A stretch of DNA of 24,037 bases from Clostridia bacterium (GTDB lineage: Bacteria > Bacillota_A > Clostridia > Christensenellales > UBA1242): positions 1 through 24,037 of the forward strand of contig JAGBBI010000103.1 of NCBI GenBank assembly GCA_017938565.1, in the 5' to 3' direction. Both the position numbers and the translations under genes were made by a program. Position 1 is the first letter of the stretch; each line of letters opens with the position of its first letter. Below are positions 1-6,785 of this stretch, in pieces. A model generated the notes under the pieces. The model saw only the letters and a list, made by a program, of their open reading frames with translations. It was not told the DNA's origin and ran no database searches.

Positions 1-553
1 CTGCGTTTGAGCTTTCAATATTACCTATTTTTGTCCAGCCATTATCATATTTCTCGTAGATATCATAATTTTCAGTACATAAATAGTAATCTCCAACATC
101 GCCCTCTGTTGTTGGTGCAACCACACCAGAATGCCACTTTGTGCCATTTTCTCCAGTCGCTTTAATTGTTGTTTCGACCCCATCAATAGTCCAATACCCA
201 TCAGCATTAATTTCAATAACTGGCGCATTTGCGCTATTTCCTTGCTTACCATAATTTTCCATTACAATAGACCAAGAATCTGTCGTTTTTTGATAAAGAA
301 TATAGTCATCAGTATCAATAAAGTAATCTCCAACTTTTGCATCTGAGAACTCTGTATAACTTGTTCCAGACTTCCAAATTGTGCCATCAGCACCATTAAC
401 CCCATCTTTACCATCAGCACAGCCTGTAAAAATTAATGGAGTTGTTACAACTGCACCAGCAAGAGCAATCGTGATTAATCTTTTTTTGGATAATAATCTA
501 AAAGGGATTTCGCCCCTTCCTTCATTTTTGTAATGTTGATTATTTTTTGTCAT
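1..553 (-). CDS. Collagen-like repeat lipoprotein, N-terminal part (cut by window edge)
   Basis: This frame is open from an ATG at 553 to the window edge (184 codons), so the C-terminus is missing. A textbook AGGAGG ribosome site lies just upstream. The N-terminus has a basic stretch (residues 12-25), a hydrophobic core (26-42) and a lipobox ending in FTGC with Cys45, so it should be exported and lipidated. The mature part begins with Gly-x-x collagen-like turns (DGKDGVNGADG) and then two copies, about 80 residues apart, of a module of the form W-x-SG...GDY(F/Y)...Y-x-(L/I)Y-x-K (residues 58-99 and 138-178), separated by a WTIDGV linker. Such modules recur in surface proteins of gut Firmicutes. 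Binding partner and role are unknown. The upstream AT-rich region contains a promoter candidate and an inverted repeat. Confidence 0.8.
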   Translation of the reverse strand, partial: MTKNNQHYKNEGRGEIPFRLLSKKRLITIALAGAVVTTPLIFTGCADGKDGVNGADGTIWKSGTSYTEFSDAKVGDYFIDTDDYILYQKTTDSWSIVMENYGKQGNSANAPVIEINADGYWTIDGVETTIKATGENGTKWHSGVVAPTTEGDVGDYYLCTENYDIYEKYDNGWTKIGNIESSNA

Positions 554-574
554 TTGACCTCCTAAAAACATACT

Positions 575-713
575 TTTATTTAGTATATATATAAGTATAA
601 TTTATCACATTTTTATCGTTATATACAAATAAAAATGTTATCAATTTACAAAAACCGACAGCAAAATTCTTTTCTAAACGAAATAATGTACGTGTTTATA
701 TATACTAAATAAA
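575..713. repeat. 17-bp perfect inverted repeat flanking a 105-bp spacer
   Basis: The left arm TTTATTTAGTATATATA (575-591) and the right arm (697-713) are exact reverse complements. The left arm begins about 10 bases before the lipoprotein ribosome site, and the spacer 592-696 contains the best promoter candidate. The arms are low in complexity (only A/T plus one G/C pair), which lowers the significance. They could be operator pairs or the arms of an invertible promoter. Confidence 0.5.
599..628 (-). promoter_or_regulatory. Candidate promoter of the lipoprotein gene
   Basis: On the minus strand the -35 TTGTAT (623-628) is followed by 18 bases and an extended -10, TGATAAATT, with the hexamer at 599-604. 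It lies between the two arms of the 17-bp inverted repeat. In such AT-rich DNA other pairings are possible. Confidence 0.35.
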
Positions 714-835
714 CGTATAAAAGTTATTTGTATATTTCTTTGAGTTCAAATGACCAAACTTATCTTGTCTATATTTTGGGTTTCATTTGCTTTAAAATGC
801 TTCATATAAATATATAGGCTTCATGATTTAACTAA

Positions 836-870
836 AAAAGTATTAGCCTGTAATTTAGGCTAATACTTTT
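836..870 (-). terminator. Rho-independent terminator after the DUF378-like gene
   Basis: A perfect 14-bp stem (836-849 with 857-870) and a 7-base loop are followed on the minus strand by a run of six T. The last codons and the stop codon (855-857) of the small membrane protein gene lie inside the stem, so hairpin and reading frame overlap. Confidence 0.85.
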
Positions 871-1058
871 CCTTTGTGTCTGATTAACATATAGATTAAC
901 CAGAAACCCGCAATTCCAACCAGTGCGTAAATAATCCTTGCAAAAATCCCCACTCCAAAAATCCAAGTTACTAGATTAAAAGTGAAAACTCCAACTAAAA
1001 ACCAGTTACATGCACCAATAATTGTCAGAATCAAGGCGATAAGTGTTAAAATTGCCAT
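855..1058 (-). CDS. DUF378-family small membrane protein
   Basis: Predicted 67-residue protein with two hydrophobic helices (about residues 1-20 and 38-60). The order IGACNW-FLVGVF-NLV, then RIIYALVGIAG, matches the small family DUF378, whose function is not established. The start at 1058 is chosen because an AAAGGAG ribosome site lies about 10 bases upstream; a longer reading frame from 1112 adds 18 residues without a ribosome site and would cross the promoter. It is transcribed alone, between its own promoter (1075-1103) and a terminator that overlaps its stop codon. It probably sits in the cytoplasmic membrane. Confidence 0.8.
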   Translation of the reverse strand: MAILTLIALILTIIGACNWFLVGVFTFNLVTWIFGVGIFARIIYALVGIAGFWLIYMLIRHKGKVLA

Positions 1059-1074
1059 ATATTTTATCTCCTTT

Positions 1075-1103
1075 ACAATAGTAGTTTGTTGTAAAAAAAA
1101 CAA
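1075..1103 (-). promoter_or_regulatory. Candidate promoter of the DUF378-like gene
   Basis: The minus strand reads -35 TTGTTT (1098-1103), 17 bases, -10 TATTGT (1075-1080). It lies directly after the secG terminator and just ahead of the ribosome site. Confidence 0.45.
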
Positions 1104-1110
1104 AATATAC

Positions 1111-1140
1111 AAAACGCATTAGAAAAATCTAATGCGTTTT
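1111..1140 (-). terminator. Terminator after secG
   Basis: A perfect 13-bp stem (1111-1123 with 1128-1140) closes a 4-base AAAA loop just downstream of the secG stop codon. The T-tract on the minus strand is broken (TTTTGTATATTTTG); the plus-strand side has six T, so it may work in both directions. Confidence 0.75.
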
Positions 1141-1153
1141 TTCACAATTACAA

Positions 1154-1483
1154 TTATGCTAAACCACCGGCATAAATTGCGTTCAATATCAAATAAGTAA
1201 CACAAAGTACCACCATCAAAATAGCGTCAATAACTGTAAGTTTTTTAATCTTCCCTTGCATTGATTGACCTTTGTTTCGATTGTAAAATGTATCACTTGT
1301 ATCCCCAGTAATACCTGTCATTCCGTTTGTATTACCGTGTTGCATAGTTACCGCAACAATCATAAGGATTGCACAAACCAAAAGCATACAAACCAAAACC
1401 AATTTAATAATTGGGAATGAATTGACAACCCAATCAGGTCTTACTTTATCAGCTGCGATTAAATGATTAATTCTAGTTAACAT
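1154..1483 (-). CDS. secG: Protein-export membrane protein SecG
   Basis: SecG is the small subunit of the SecYEG translocon and helps drive preprotein export across the cytoplasmic membrane. The 109-residue product has two transmembrane helices (about 24-47 and 83-105) joined by a glycine-rich polar loop containing TGITGDTSDTFYNRNKG, the usual SecG layout; it is somewhat longer than typical 70-80 residue SecGs because of an N-terminal extension. The start at 1483 is preferred because GGAGGA lies 6 bases before it; the frame stays open to 1531 but those codons overlap the promoter and ribosome site. It has its own strong promoter (1517-1545) and is followed by a hairpin terminator. Confidence 0.85.
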   Translation of the reverse strand: MLTRINHLIAADKVRPDWVVNSFPIIKLVLVCMLLVCAILMIVAVTMQHGNTNGMTGITGDTSDTFYNRNKGQSMQGKIKKLTVIDAILMVVLCVTYLILNAIYAGGLA

Positions 1484-1516
1484 AAATTCCTCCATAACTT
1501 TCCAAAACTTGCGACC

Positions 1517-1545
1517 ATTATAACACATCAATTTTAAAATTTCAA
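1517..1545 (-). promoter_or_regulatory. secG promoter, near-consensus sigma-A
   Basis: The minus strand reads -35 TTGAAA (1540-1545), a 17-base spacer and a perfect -10 TATAAT (1517-1522). The transcript would begin about 25 bases before the secG start codon. Confidence 0.8.
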
Positions 1546-1563
1546 TGATTTATAGACAAGTCT

Positions 1564-1806
1564 TTAACTATTTTTATATTTAAACGAAATAAATATGATA
1601 ATAAATATGAAAATGAACAAACACGAAAAAAACAGCAATATCTTTTTCATATGTTTATCTTTCCCAATCGTACCCTTCCCAAACATATCCATTATAAAAA
1701 CAATACTGAACAACGCAAGAATAGCCAAGCCTAAATAGGTCTCGGCTTTTTGCTTTTCATTCTGAGCAAGAATTAATGGTAATAGGTTTAAAAGATTCGC
1801 TAGCAT
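1564..1806 (-). CDS. Small hypothetical membrane protein
   Basis: Predicted 80-residue protein starting 10 bases after the tpiA stop, so it probably ends the pgk-tpiA transcript. It has a hydrophobic N-terminus (residues 1-14), a clear helix at about 24-42 and a second very Ile/Phe-rich helix at about 53-76, with a short basic loop between. The ribosome site is weak (AAGAGA about 8 bases upstream). I do not recognise a family. Phosphoglycerate mutase or enolase is often found after tpiA in related bacteria, but this is neither. The frame is open and membrane-like rather than random, but expression is uncertain. Confidence 0.5.
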   Translation of the reverse strand: MLANLLNLLPLILAQNEKQKAETYLGLAILALFSIVFIMDMFGKGTIGKDKHMKKILLFFSCLFIFIFIIIFISFKYKNS

Positions 1807-1816
1807 AAATATTCTC

Positions 1817-2581
1817 TTATTTCTTCATCGCTGAATTTACAATGCCGATAAATTTATCTGCATTTAGGCTTGCGCCACCAATAAGTACACCATTTACACT
1901 TCTATCGGCCATAATTTCGCCCGAATTTTCAGGTGTTACGCTTCCACCGTACAAAATACGCATCTGCTTAACTTGTTCTTTCCCAAAAATTTGTCTTAAA
2001 ACACGCTTAATACCGCTATTTACAGCACTTATTTCTTCAATGGTAGGGGTTGGTGCAGGATTAACTCCATCAGAAATTGCCCAAAGAGGTTCATACGCAA
2101 CAATTACACTTGTTGCATCCTCAACTCCTTCAAACGCTCTTATTAATTGCTTCTTTATTACTCTATAAGTGCGATTTTGTTCACGCTCTTTTGAACTTTC
2201 TCCAACGCAAAGAATCGGAATCAAACCACTTTCAATGGCTTTCTTTATTTTCTTGTTAATTTTTGCATCGGTTTCATTATCATCGCTTCTTCGACTGCTG
2301 TGTCCGATAATTACATATTGAACACCAACTTCGGTAAGCATTTTTGCACTAACTTCACCAGTATATGGCCCCTTATCTTCAAAGTGCATAGTTTGTGCAC
2401 CAACTTTTAATTGTGTTCCTGATGTTTGTGCTACTGCTTGTGGCAATGCCATAAATGAAGGACAAACTACAACTTCATTTTTGGTTTTTGGCATTTTTTC
2501 TAGAATTTCTTGTATTAATTGTTGGCTTTCAAGATTAGTTTTAGCCATCTTCCAATTTCCGCAAATAACCTTTCTTTTCAT
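1817..2581 (-). CDS. tpiA: Triosephosphate isomerase (divergent)
   Basis: TIM interconverts dihydroxyacetone phosphate and glyceraldehyde 3-phosphate in the cytoplasm. The 254-residue length is normal for the TIM barrel. Visible catalytic residues are Asn9 and Lys11 (GNWKM), His94 (in GHSSRR) and Glu164 (AYEPLWA), and the phosphate-binding YGGSV is at 211-215. Two deviations stand out: the usual GHSERR motif has Ser96 in place of the conserved Glu, and the flexible loop 6, normally like PVWAIGTGK, reads PLWAISDGVNPAPTP. Both were checked in the nucleotide sequence (AGC AGT; TCT GAT GGA) and are not caused by a frameshift. It lies 11 bases after pgk and is co-transcribed. Activity is likely but may be altered. 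Confidence 0.92.
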   Translation of the reverse strand: MKRKVICGNWKMAKTNLESQQLIQEILEKMPKTKNEVVVCPSFMALPQAVAQTSGTQLKVGAQTMHFEDKGPYTGEVSAKMLTEVGVQYVIIGHSSRRSDDNETDAKINKKIKKAIESGLIPILCVGESSKEREQNRTYRVIKKQLIRAFEGVEDATSVIVAYEPLWAISDGVNPAPTPTIEEISAVNSGIKRVLRQIFGKEQVKQMRILYGGSVTPENSGEIMADRSVNGVLIGGASLNADKFIGIVNSAMKK

Positions 2582-2592
2582 AAAAGTACTCC

Positions 2593-3783
2593 CTAATCTT
2601 CTTTATCGTTTAGCATTGCAATACCTGGAAGGTCTTTACCTTCAAGTAGTTCAAGTGTTGCTCCGCCACCGGTAGAAATATGTGTTATTCTTGATGCATA
2701 ACCCGATTCATTTACTGCGGCAGCACTATCTCCGCCACCAACCACGCTTATTGCATCGCTTTTCGCAATTGCTTTAGCAACGGCAACCGTTCCCTTTTGG
2801 AATTTCTTAAACTCATAAACCCCCATAGGTCCATTCCAAATAACTGTTTTTGCATTTTTTATTATTTTAGCAAACAACTTCCTTGTTTTTGGACCTATAT
2901 CCATACTCTGACAATCGGCTGGAATTTTATACGAATCAACGACCTTAGCCTTAGCATTTGGTGAGAATTCACGTGTTACAACCGAGTCAACTGGCAAATA
3001 AACTCTTACATTCTTCTTCTCTGCCATCTCAAGTATTTGCTTTGCAAGTTCAACTTTATCTTTTTCGTAACGACTTAATCCGATTTCTCCGCCCTGAGCA
3101 ACAATAAAAGTAAACGCCATCGCTCCACCAATCAAAATAGAGTTTGCCTTATCAAGCATTGTTGAAATAACACCAATTTTATCCGAAACTTTTTTGCCAC
3201 CAAAAATTACAACAGATGGCCTTGTTGGATTAACTGTTGCTCTTTCAATTTCGGTAACTTCTTTAGAAACCAAAAATCCCGCAACTGCTGGTATATATCT
3301 TGCAATTCCTGCAGTTGATGCGTGAGCTCGGTGAGCTGTTCCGAAAGCATCTAATACGAAAATTTCAGCAAGAGACGCCAATTCTTTTGAAAATTCTTCG
3401 TCGTTAGCTTCTTCTTCCTTATGAAACCTTACATTTTCAAGAAGCATAACTTCGCCTTCTTTTAACTCGCTTGCAAGTTTCTTTGCAGACTCTCCAATTA
3501 CATCGGTCGCAAGTTTTACTGGCATTCCCAATACTCTTTCAAGTGTTGGATGAACGATCTTCATTGAAAAACTATCATTAAAAGCACCCTTTGGTCTTCC
3601 AAGATGCGAACAAAGTATAACCTTTGCATTATTATTAACCAAGTATTTAATTGTTGGAAGAGCAGATATTATTCTTGTATCATCGATAATATTATTGTTA
3701 TCATCAAGTGGGACATTAAAATCCACTCTTACAAAAACCAACTTTCCTGTAACATCAATATCTTTAAAACTTTTTTTATTCAT
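2593..3783 (-). CDS. pgk: Phosphoglycerate kinase
   Basis: PGK transfers the acyl phosphate of 1,3-bisphosphoglycerate to ADP in lower glycolysis. The 396-residue length and motifs are standard: RVDFNVP (19-25) and SHLGRPKG (59-66) for 3-phosphoglycerate binding, NDAFGTAHRAH-like DAFGTAHRAHAS (145-156), WNGPMGV (316-322), GGGDSAAA (349-356) and the C-terminal STGGGATLELLEGK. One oddity is GGKKVSDK at 195-202, where GGAKVSDK is usual. The start at 3783 has AGGAG about 13 bases upstream, a long spacing. It is first in a pgk-tpiA-small membrane protein unit under a strong promoter (3819-3848). No gap gene for the preceding step lies in the window. Confidence 0.96.
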   Translation of the reverse strand: MNKKSFKDIDVTGKLVFVRVDFNVPLDDNNNIIDDTRIISALPTIKYLVNNNAKVILCSHLGRPKGAFNDSFSMKIVHPTLERVLGMPVKLATDVIGESAKKLASELKEGEVMLLENVRFHKEEEANDEEFSKELASLAEIFVLDAFGTAHRAHASTAGIARYIPAVAGFLVSKEVTEIERATVNPTRPSVVIFGGKKVSDKIGVISTMLDKANSILIGGAMAFTFIVAQGGEIGLSRYEKDKVELAKQILEMAEKKNVRVYLPVDSVVTREFSPNAKAKVVDSYKIPADCQSMDIGPKTRKLFAKIIKNAKTVIWNGPMGVYEFKKFQKGTVAVAKAIAKSDAISVVGGGDSAAAVNESGYASRITHISTGGGATLELLEGKDLPGIAMLNDKED

Positions 3784-3818
3784 ATCAAGTATTCATCTCC
3801 TAAAAGTATTACAAGATA

Positions 3819-3848
3819 ATTTTACCATTTTATGAACGTAATTGTCAA
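3819..3848 (-). promoter_or_regulatory. pgk operon promoter
   Basis: The minus strand reads a perfect -35 TTGACA (3843-3848), 18 bases and an extended -10 TGGTAAAAT (hexamer 3819-3824). It sits between dusB and pgk, giving the glycolytic genes their own transcription start. Confidence 0.8.
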
Positions 3849-3862
3849 ACATTTGTAAATAG

Positions 3863-4813
3863 TTAATTTGCGTATTCTTTTAATATCTTAATGCATTCGT
3901 CAATATTTTTTACGATTGCGACACGTTTTTTCATCTCCACCGCACCATCGAAAGACTTTACATAACTTAATATATGTTTTTTCATTTCACTAGACACGTA
4001 ATTTTCGCTGAAATTTTGGCGTAACCACTTTATATGCACTTCAATTTGAGCAATCTTATCTTTTAAAGTCAATTTTGTTTTTCTATTATTTTTCAGTTCA
4101 TAAAAAATTTCAGGATTTCCAACAGCGCCTCTGCCAACCATAACCGCACTGGCTCCACAATTATTAATTAAATATTGTAGGTCAAGGTAAGTCAATACAT
4201 CTCCGCTTGCAATCACTGGAATATTCACAGCATCTACTACTTGCTTAATCTGCTCCCAATCGGAATGCCCCGCATATCCCTGAGCCCTAGTTCTTGGATG
4301 AAAAGTAATAAACGCTACCCCCTCCTCTTCACACATCTTAGCAAACTCTACCGCAATTATATGCTCATCATCGACGCCACTTCTGAATTTTACCGAAACT
4401 GGTTTGTGTGTATTTTGCACAGTAGTTCTTATAATCTGTCGAGCCAAGTCAATGTTTTCGAGGAGTGCCGAACCCTCTCCGTTTTTTACAATTTTAGGTG
4501 CTGGACACCCCATATTAATATCAATCACGTCAAAATGCCGAATTTCAGGTCTCTTTAAAACTTGTTCAAAGTCTTCTGGGCAGTTCCCAAACAATTGAAG
4601 GGCTATTGGGTGCTCATCTTCTGTTGACGCCATCAGTTGTAAAGTTTTTTCATTATTATACAAAATTGCTTTTGCACTTATCATTTCGGTAAACACAAGT
4701 CCAGCTCCATAACTCCTGCATAAATGGCGAAAACCAATGTCAGTATAACCTGCCATTGGAGCCAATACTAAATTATTTTTTTTAAAATATTCTTTTGGAT
4801 TAAAATTTGTCAT
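3863..4813 (-). CDS. dusB: tRNA-dihydrouridine synthase, DusB type
   Basis: Dus enzymes use FMN and NADPH to reduce uridines in the tRNA D-loop. The 316-residue product has the FMN-barrel signature LAPMAGYTD (17-25), the catalytic Cys103 in INMGCPAPK, Lys142 in VKFRSG, HPRTRAQGYAG (172-182) and the FMN-phosphate loop SGDV plus VGRGAVGNP (226-234). The bacterial DusB-like assignment is firm; exact target uridines cannot be read from sequence. No ribosome site precedes the ATG at 4813 and no other start fits, because the next Met is inside the core; instead a -10-like hexamer lies 6 bases upstream, suggesting a leaderless message. HU lies upstream on the same strand, 78 bases away. Confidence 0.92.
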   Translation of the reverse strand: MTNFNPKEYFKKNNLVLAPMAGYTDIGFRHLCRSYGAGLVFTEMISAKAILYNNEKTLQLMASTEDEHPIALQLFGNCPEDFEQVLKRPEIRHFDVIDINMGCPAPKIVKNGEGSALLENIDLARQIIRTTVQNTHKPVSVKFRSGVDDEHIIAVEFAKMCEEEGVAFITFHPRTRAQGYAGHSDWEQIKQVVDAVNIPVIASGDVLTYLDLQYLINNCGASAVMVGRGAVGNPEIFYELKNNRKTKLTLKDKIAQIEVHIKWLRQNFSENYVSSEMKKHILSYVKSFDGAVEMKKRVAIVKNIDECIKILKEYAN

Positions 4814-4819
4814 AACTAT

Positions 4820-4848
4820 ATACTACAACAAATTTGTAAATTTAACAA
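4820..4848 (-). promoter_or_regulatory. Candidate dusB promoter producing a leaderless mRNA
   Basis: The minus strand reads -35 TTGTTA (4843-4848), 17 bases, -10 TAGTAT (4820-4825), then 6 bases (ATAGTT) and the dusB ATG. Transcription would start at or next to the start codon, which fits the missing ribosome site. Confidence 0.45.
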
Positions 4849-4891
4849 CTGTTTTCAAAATATTAATCGAAAGTCAAAATCAGTCAAACAG

Positions 4892-5167
4892 TTATCCGAT
4901 TATTGCGTCTTTTAATTCTTTACCGGCTTTAAACGAGGTTACTTTGGTTGCTGGAATTACCAATCTTTGACGAGTTTGCGGGTTTGTTGTTATTCTTTCT
5001 TTTCTATGCTTCACTTCAAACTTCCCAAAACCTGAAATTTTTACGTTGTCGCCCTTCTTTAAAGTTTCTTTGATTAACTTTGCGATGGCAGTCAACGCTT
5101 CTCTGGCTTCCTTTTGTGATAGACTTGATTCTTTTGAAATACATTTAATTAATTCATTTTTATTCAT
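4892..5167 (-). CDS. HU-family DNA-binding protein
   Basis: The 91-residue protein matches the HU/IHF fold: an N-terminal helical dimerisation region (MNKNELIKCISKE...), then GDNVKISGFGKFEVKHRKER (39-58), the DNA-gripping arm with NPQTRQ (62-67) and the closing FKAGKELKDAI. HU proteins bend and compact DNA as dimers in the nucleoid. The arm proline at the tip is placed as expected. An AGGAGTG ribosome site lies about 7 bases before the start. It follows the flippase gene by 54 bases and precedes dusB. It could also be called hup or hbs; paralogue identity cannot be settled here. Confidence 0.95.
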   Translation of the reverse strand: MNKNELIKCISKESSLSQKEAREALTAIAKLIKETLKKGDNVKISGFGKFEVKHRKERITTNPQTRQRLVIPATKVTSFKAGKELKDAIIG

Positions 5168-5221
5168 TTTATTTCACTCCTATTAGTAGTTTAGTTAAAT
5201 AATTTCCATATCCTCTTATAT

Positions 5222-6760
5222 TTATACTTGCGATACAAATTTTTTTATATGATTTTTCTTTTTAATTTTACTATAAACAAAAGCGCCTAATCCAAACGCT
5301 AATATCGAGGTCATTACTATAGCCAAGATAATAGCAAAGACAAAATTTATCTTAAAAGAAATAACTTTATATATAAATCTTGTAAGCCAAACCCAAACCA
5401 AAATTACTAATAAGATTGCCAAATTTAAAAGGCTTCCAAAATATACTTTATTTTTAATAAGAAAACACCCGTTCAAAACCACTAAACACAAATAAAACAA
5501 AACGTTTGATAACTCTGCACCATAGATTCCAAGATGTCGAATAAAAACAATTTCAAACAAAATTTTTATCACAGAAGCTATACACAAAGAGATAATAGGC
5601 AAATGCAATTTTTTAAGTCCCTGTAAAACGACCGATTGAATTTGAGAGATTGATGAAAATACAACGGTAAAAGCACCTATTTTCAAAAGTCTTACTGCAA
5701 CAATCTTCTCAATGCTATCAAACGAACTACGATATACAATTGATAATATCTCACTGCTAAAAGCATAATACATTGCACCAATAAATACACCTAACGCCAA
5801 AGCGAACGACAGCGTCATTTTGCATTTGTTTGATACTTCAGTTCGCGTTTTTACCTTTAATAAATCTGGCAACAACAAAAATTCAATTGCGACAATAATA
5901 GTATTGGGTAAATTTAAAAGGGCTGAGATACTTCCTCTCGACAATCCAAAAAGCGTGGTTGCTTCGATTTGGTTAAAACCAATAATATTTAACATTCTTA
6001 CAACTACTATTGAATCAATAATTTGTACAAATGGTAATAAAATCGAAGATACTCCAGCAATTAATGAGCATTTTAAAAAATAAGATTTATTAAATAAATG
6101 ACATTTATCTGGATTTATCTTATCAACTTTAAGTTTACTAAGAACCATCTTTATATATATTAATGTCAAAATTGCACTTATAGAAATTCCTATAAACACA
6201 CCTATTACAGCATAAATTTCACCAAATCCAACAAAAACAAAAGCAAATAGCATCGCTAAAATAAGTTTAGAAATCTGCCCTACTATGTCTGAAATTGCAT
6301 ATGCCCTAATCAACTTGTTTCCACGTAAAACCGCTCTATAAAAAGTTAAAAGTGATACCGACACTATGGAAATTGCGACACTATAATAAATGTACTGAAT
6401 CTCAACCGCTCCTTGAAGTTTTGAAATATATGGAGCAAATAAAACCAATATTAAACTTGACAATAATGAAGCAATATATGTTATCTTCTTTGCATAACAG
6501 AATCCTCCATTCTGAATTGTTTCAAGCCATCCAACCTCGGCAATCTGCATAGTTAATGTCGTTCCAATTCCAACTGACGAAATTGAAAATAGAAAAACAA
6601 ATAAAGGAAAAGTCAACTGGTAATATCCAATACCGACCGTTCCTATTATTATAATTAGTATAATTTTAAATATTACACTTACAATCTTACTTATAAGTCC
6701 CAAGCCCGTTAATAACATTGTATTAAATGGTTGGAATTTTTTTATCTTACGAGTTTGCAT
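5222..6760 (-). CDS. SpoVB/MATE-like lipid-linked oligosaccharide flippase
   Basis: The 512-residue integral membrane protein has about 12-14 hydrophobic helices and the layout of the MOP exporter superfamily (polysaccharide/SpoVB/MurJ-like). Family cues include the N-terminal LLTGLGLISKIVSVIFKIILI, the RAVLRGNKLIRAYAISDIVGQISK stretch (about 164-187, resembling the conserved YRGxxQGxxxxxPxAxSQ region) and SQIQSVVLQGLKK (about 381-393). Such proteins flip lipid-linked glycans across the membrane for peptidoglycan or surface polysaccharide assembly; the exact substrate is unknown. No ribosome site precedes ATG 6760; a 15-bp palindrome overlaps the start codon. It sits at one end of the envelope gene block, 25 bases after the 189-residue anchored protein. 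Confidence 0.85.
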   Translation of the reverse strand: MQTRKIKKFQPFNTMLLTGLGLISKIVSVIFKIILIIIIGTVGIGYYQLTFPLFVFLFSISSVGIGTTLTMQIAEVGWLETIQNGGFCYAKKITYIASLLSSLILVLFAPYISKLQGAVEIQYIYYSVAISIVSVSLLTFYRAVLRGNKLIRAYAISDIVGQISKLILAMLFAFVFVGFGEIYAVIGVFIGISISAILTLIYIKMVLSKLKVDKINPDKCHLFNKSYFLKCSLIAGVSSILLPFVQIIDSIVVVRMLNIIGFNQIEATTLFGLSRGSISALLNLPNTIIVAIEFLLLPDLLKVKTRTEVSNKCKMTLSFALALGVFIGAMYYAFSSEILSIVYRSSFDSIEKIVAVRLLKIGAFTVVFSSISQIQSVVLQGLKKLHLPIISLCIASVIKILFEIVFIRHLGIYGAELSNVLFYLCLVVLNGCFLIKNKVYFGSLLNLAILLVILVWVWLTRFIYKVISFKINFVFAIILAIVMTSILAFGLGAFVYSKIKKKNHIKKFVSQV

Positions 6761-6772
6761 ACTATTAGTATG
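6758..6772 (-). promoter_or_regulatory. 15-bp palindrome over the flippase start codon, possible -10 element
   Basis: CATACTATTAGTATG is a perfect palindrome with 7-bp arms that includes the flippase start codon. On the minus strand CATACT sits exactly 6 bases before the ATG, where a -10 hexamer for a leaderless transcript would be; the -35 (TTATAA or TTTATA) is poor. It could be an operator or part of the promoter. Confidence 0.3.
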
Positions 6773-6785
6773 CTAAAAAACAAAT

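Larger units (their letters stand above)
571..835. other. AT-rich control region upstream of the lipoprotein gene
   Basis: No gene is seen in this 265-base stretch. It is very AT-rich and holds several dyads: a 17-bp inverted repeat (575-591 with 697-713), a 10-bp hairpin (607-616 with 629-638) and a shorter dyad at 694-714. The stretch 715-835 shows nothing I can assign. Confidence 0.5.

Noticed and set aside
25..252. 75-residue minus-strand frame at the left edge
   Set aside because: It lies in another frame of the collagen-like lipoprotein, whose frame has a ribosome site, lipobox and repeats.
1564..1806. A second SecG or SecE for the frame between tpiA and secG
   Set aside because: Two helices are present but no SecG glycine loop or SecE signature is visible.
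4814..4891. AACTGTTT...AAACAGTT inverted repeat after the HU gene as a terminator
   Set aside because: The arms are only 8 bp with a loop of about 30 bases and no T-run follows on the minus strand.
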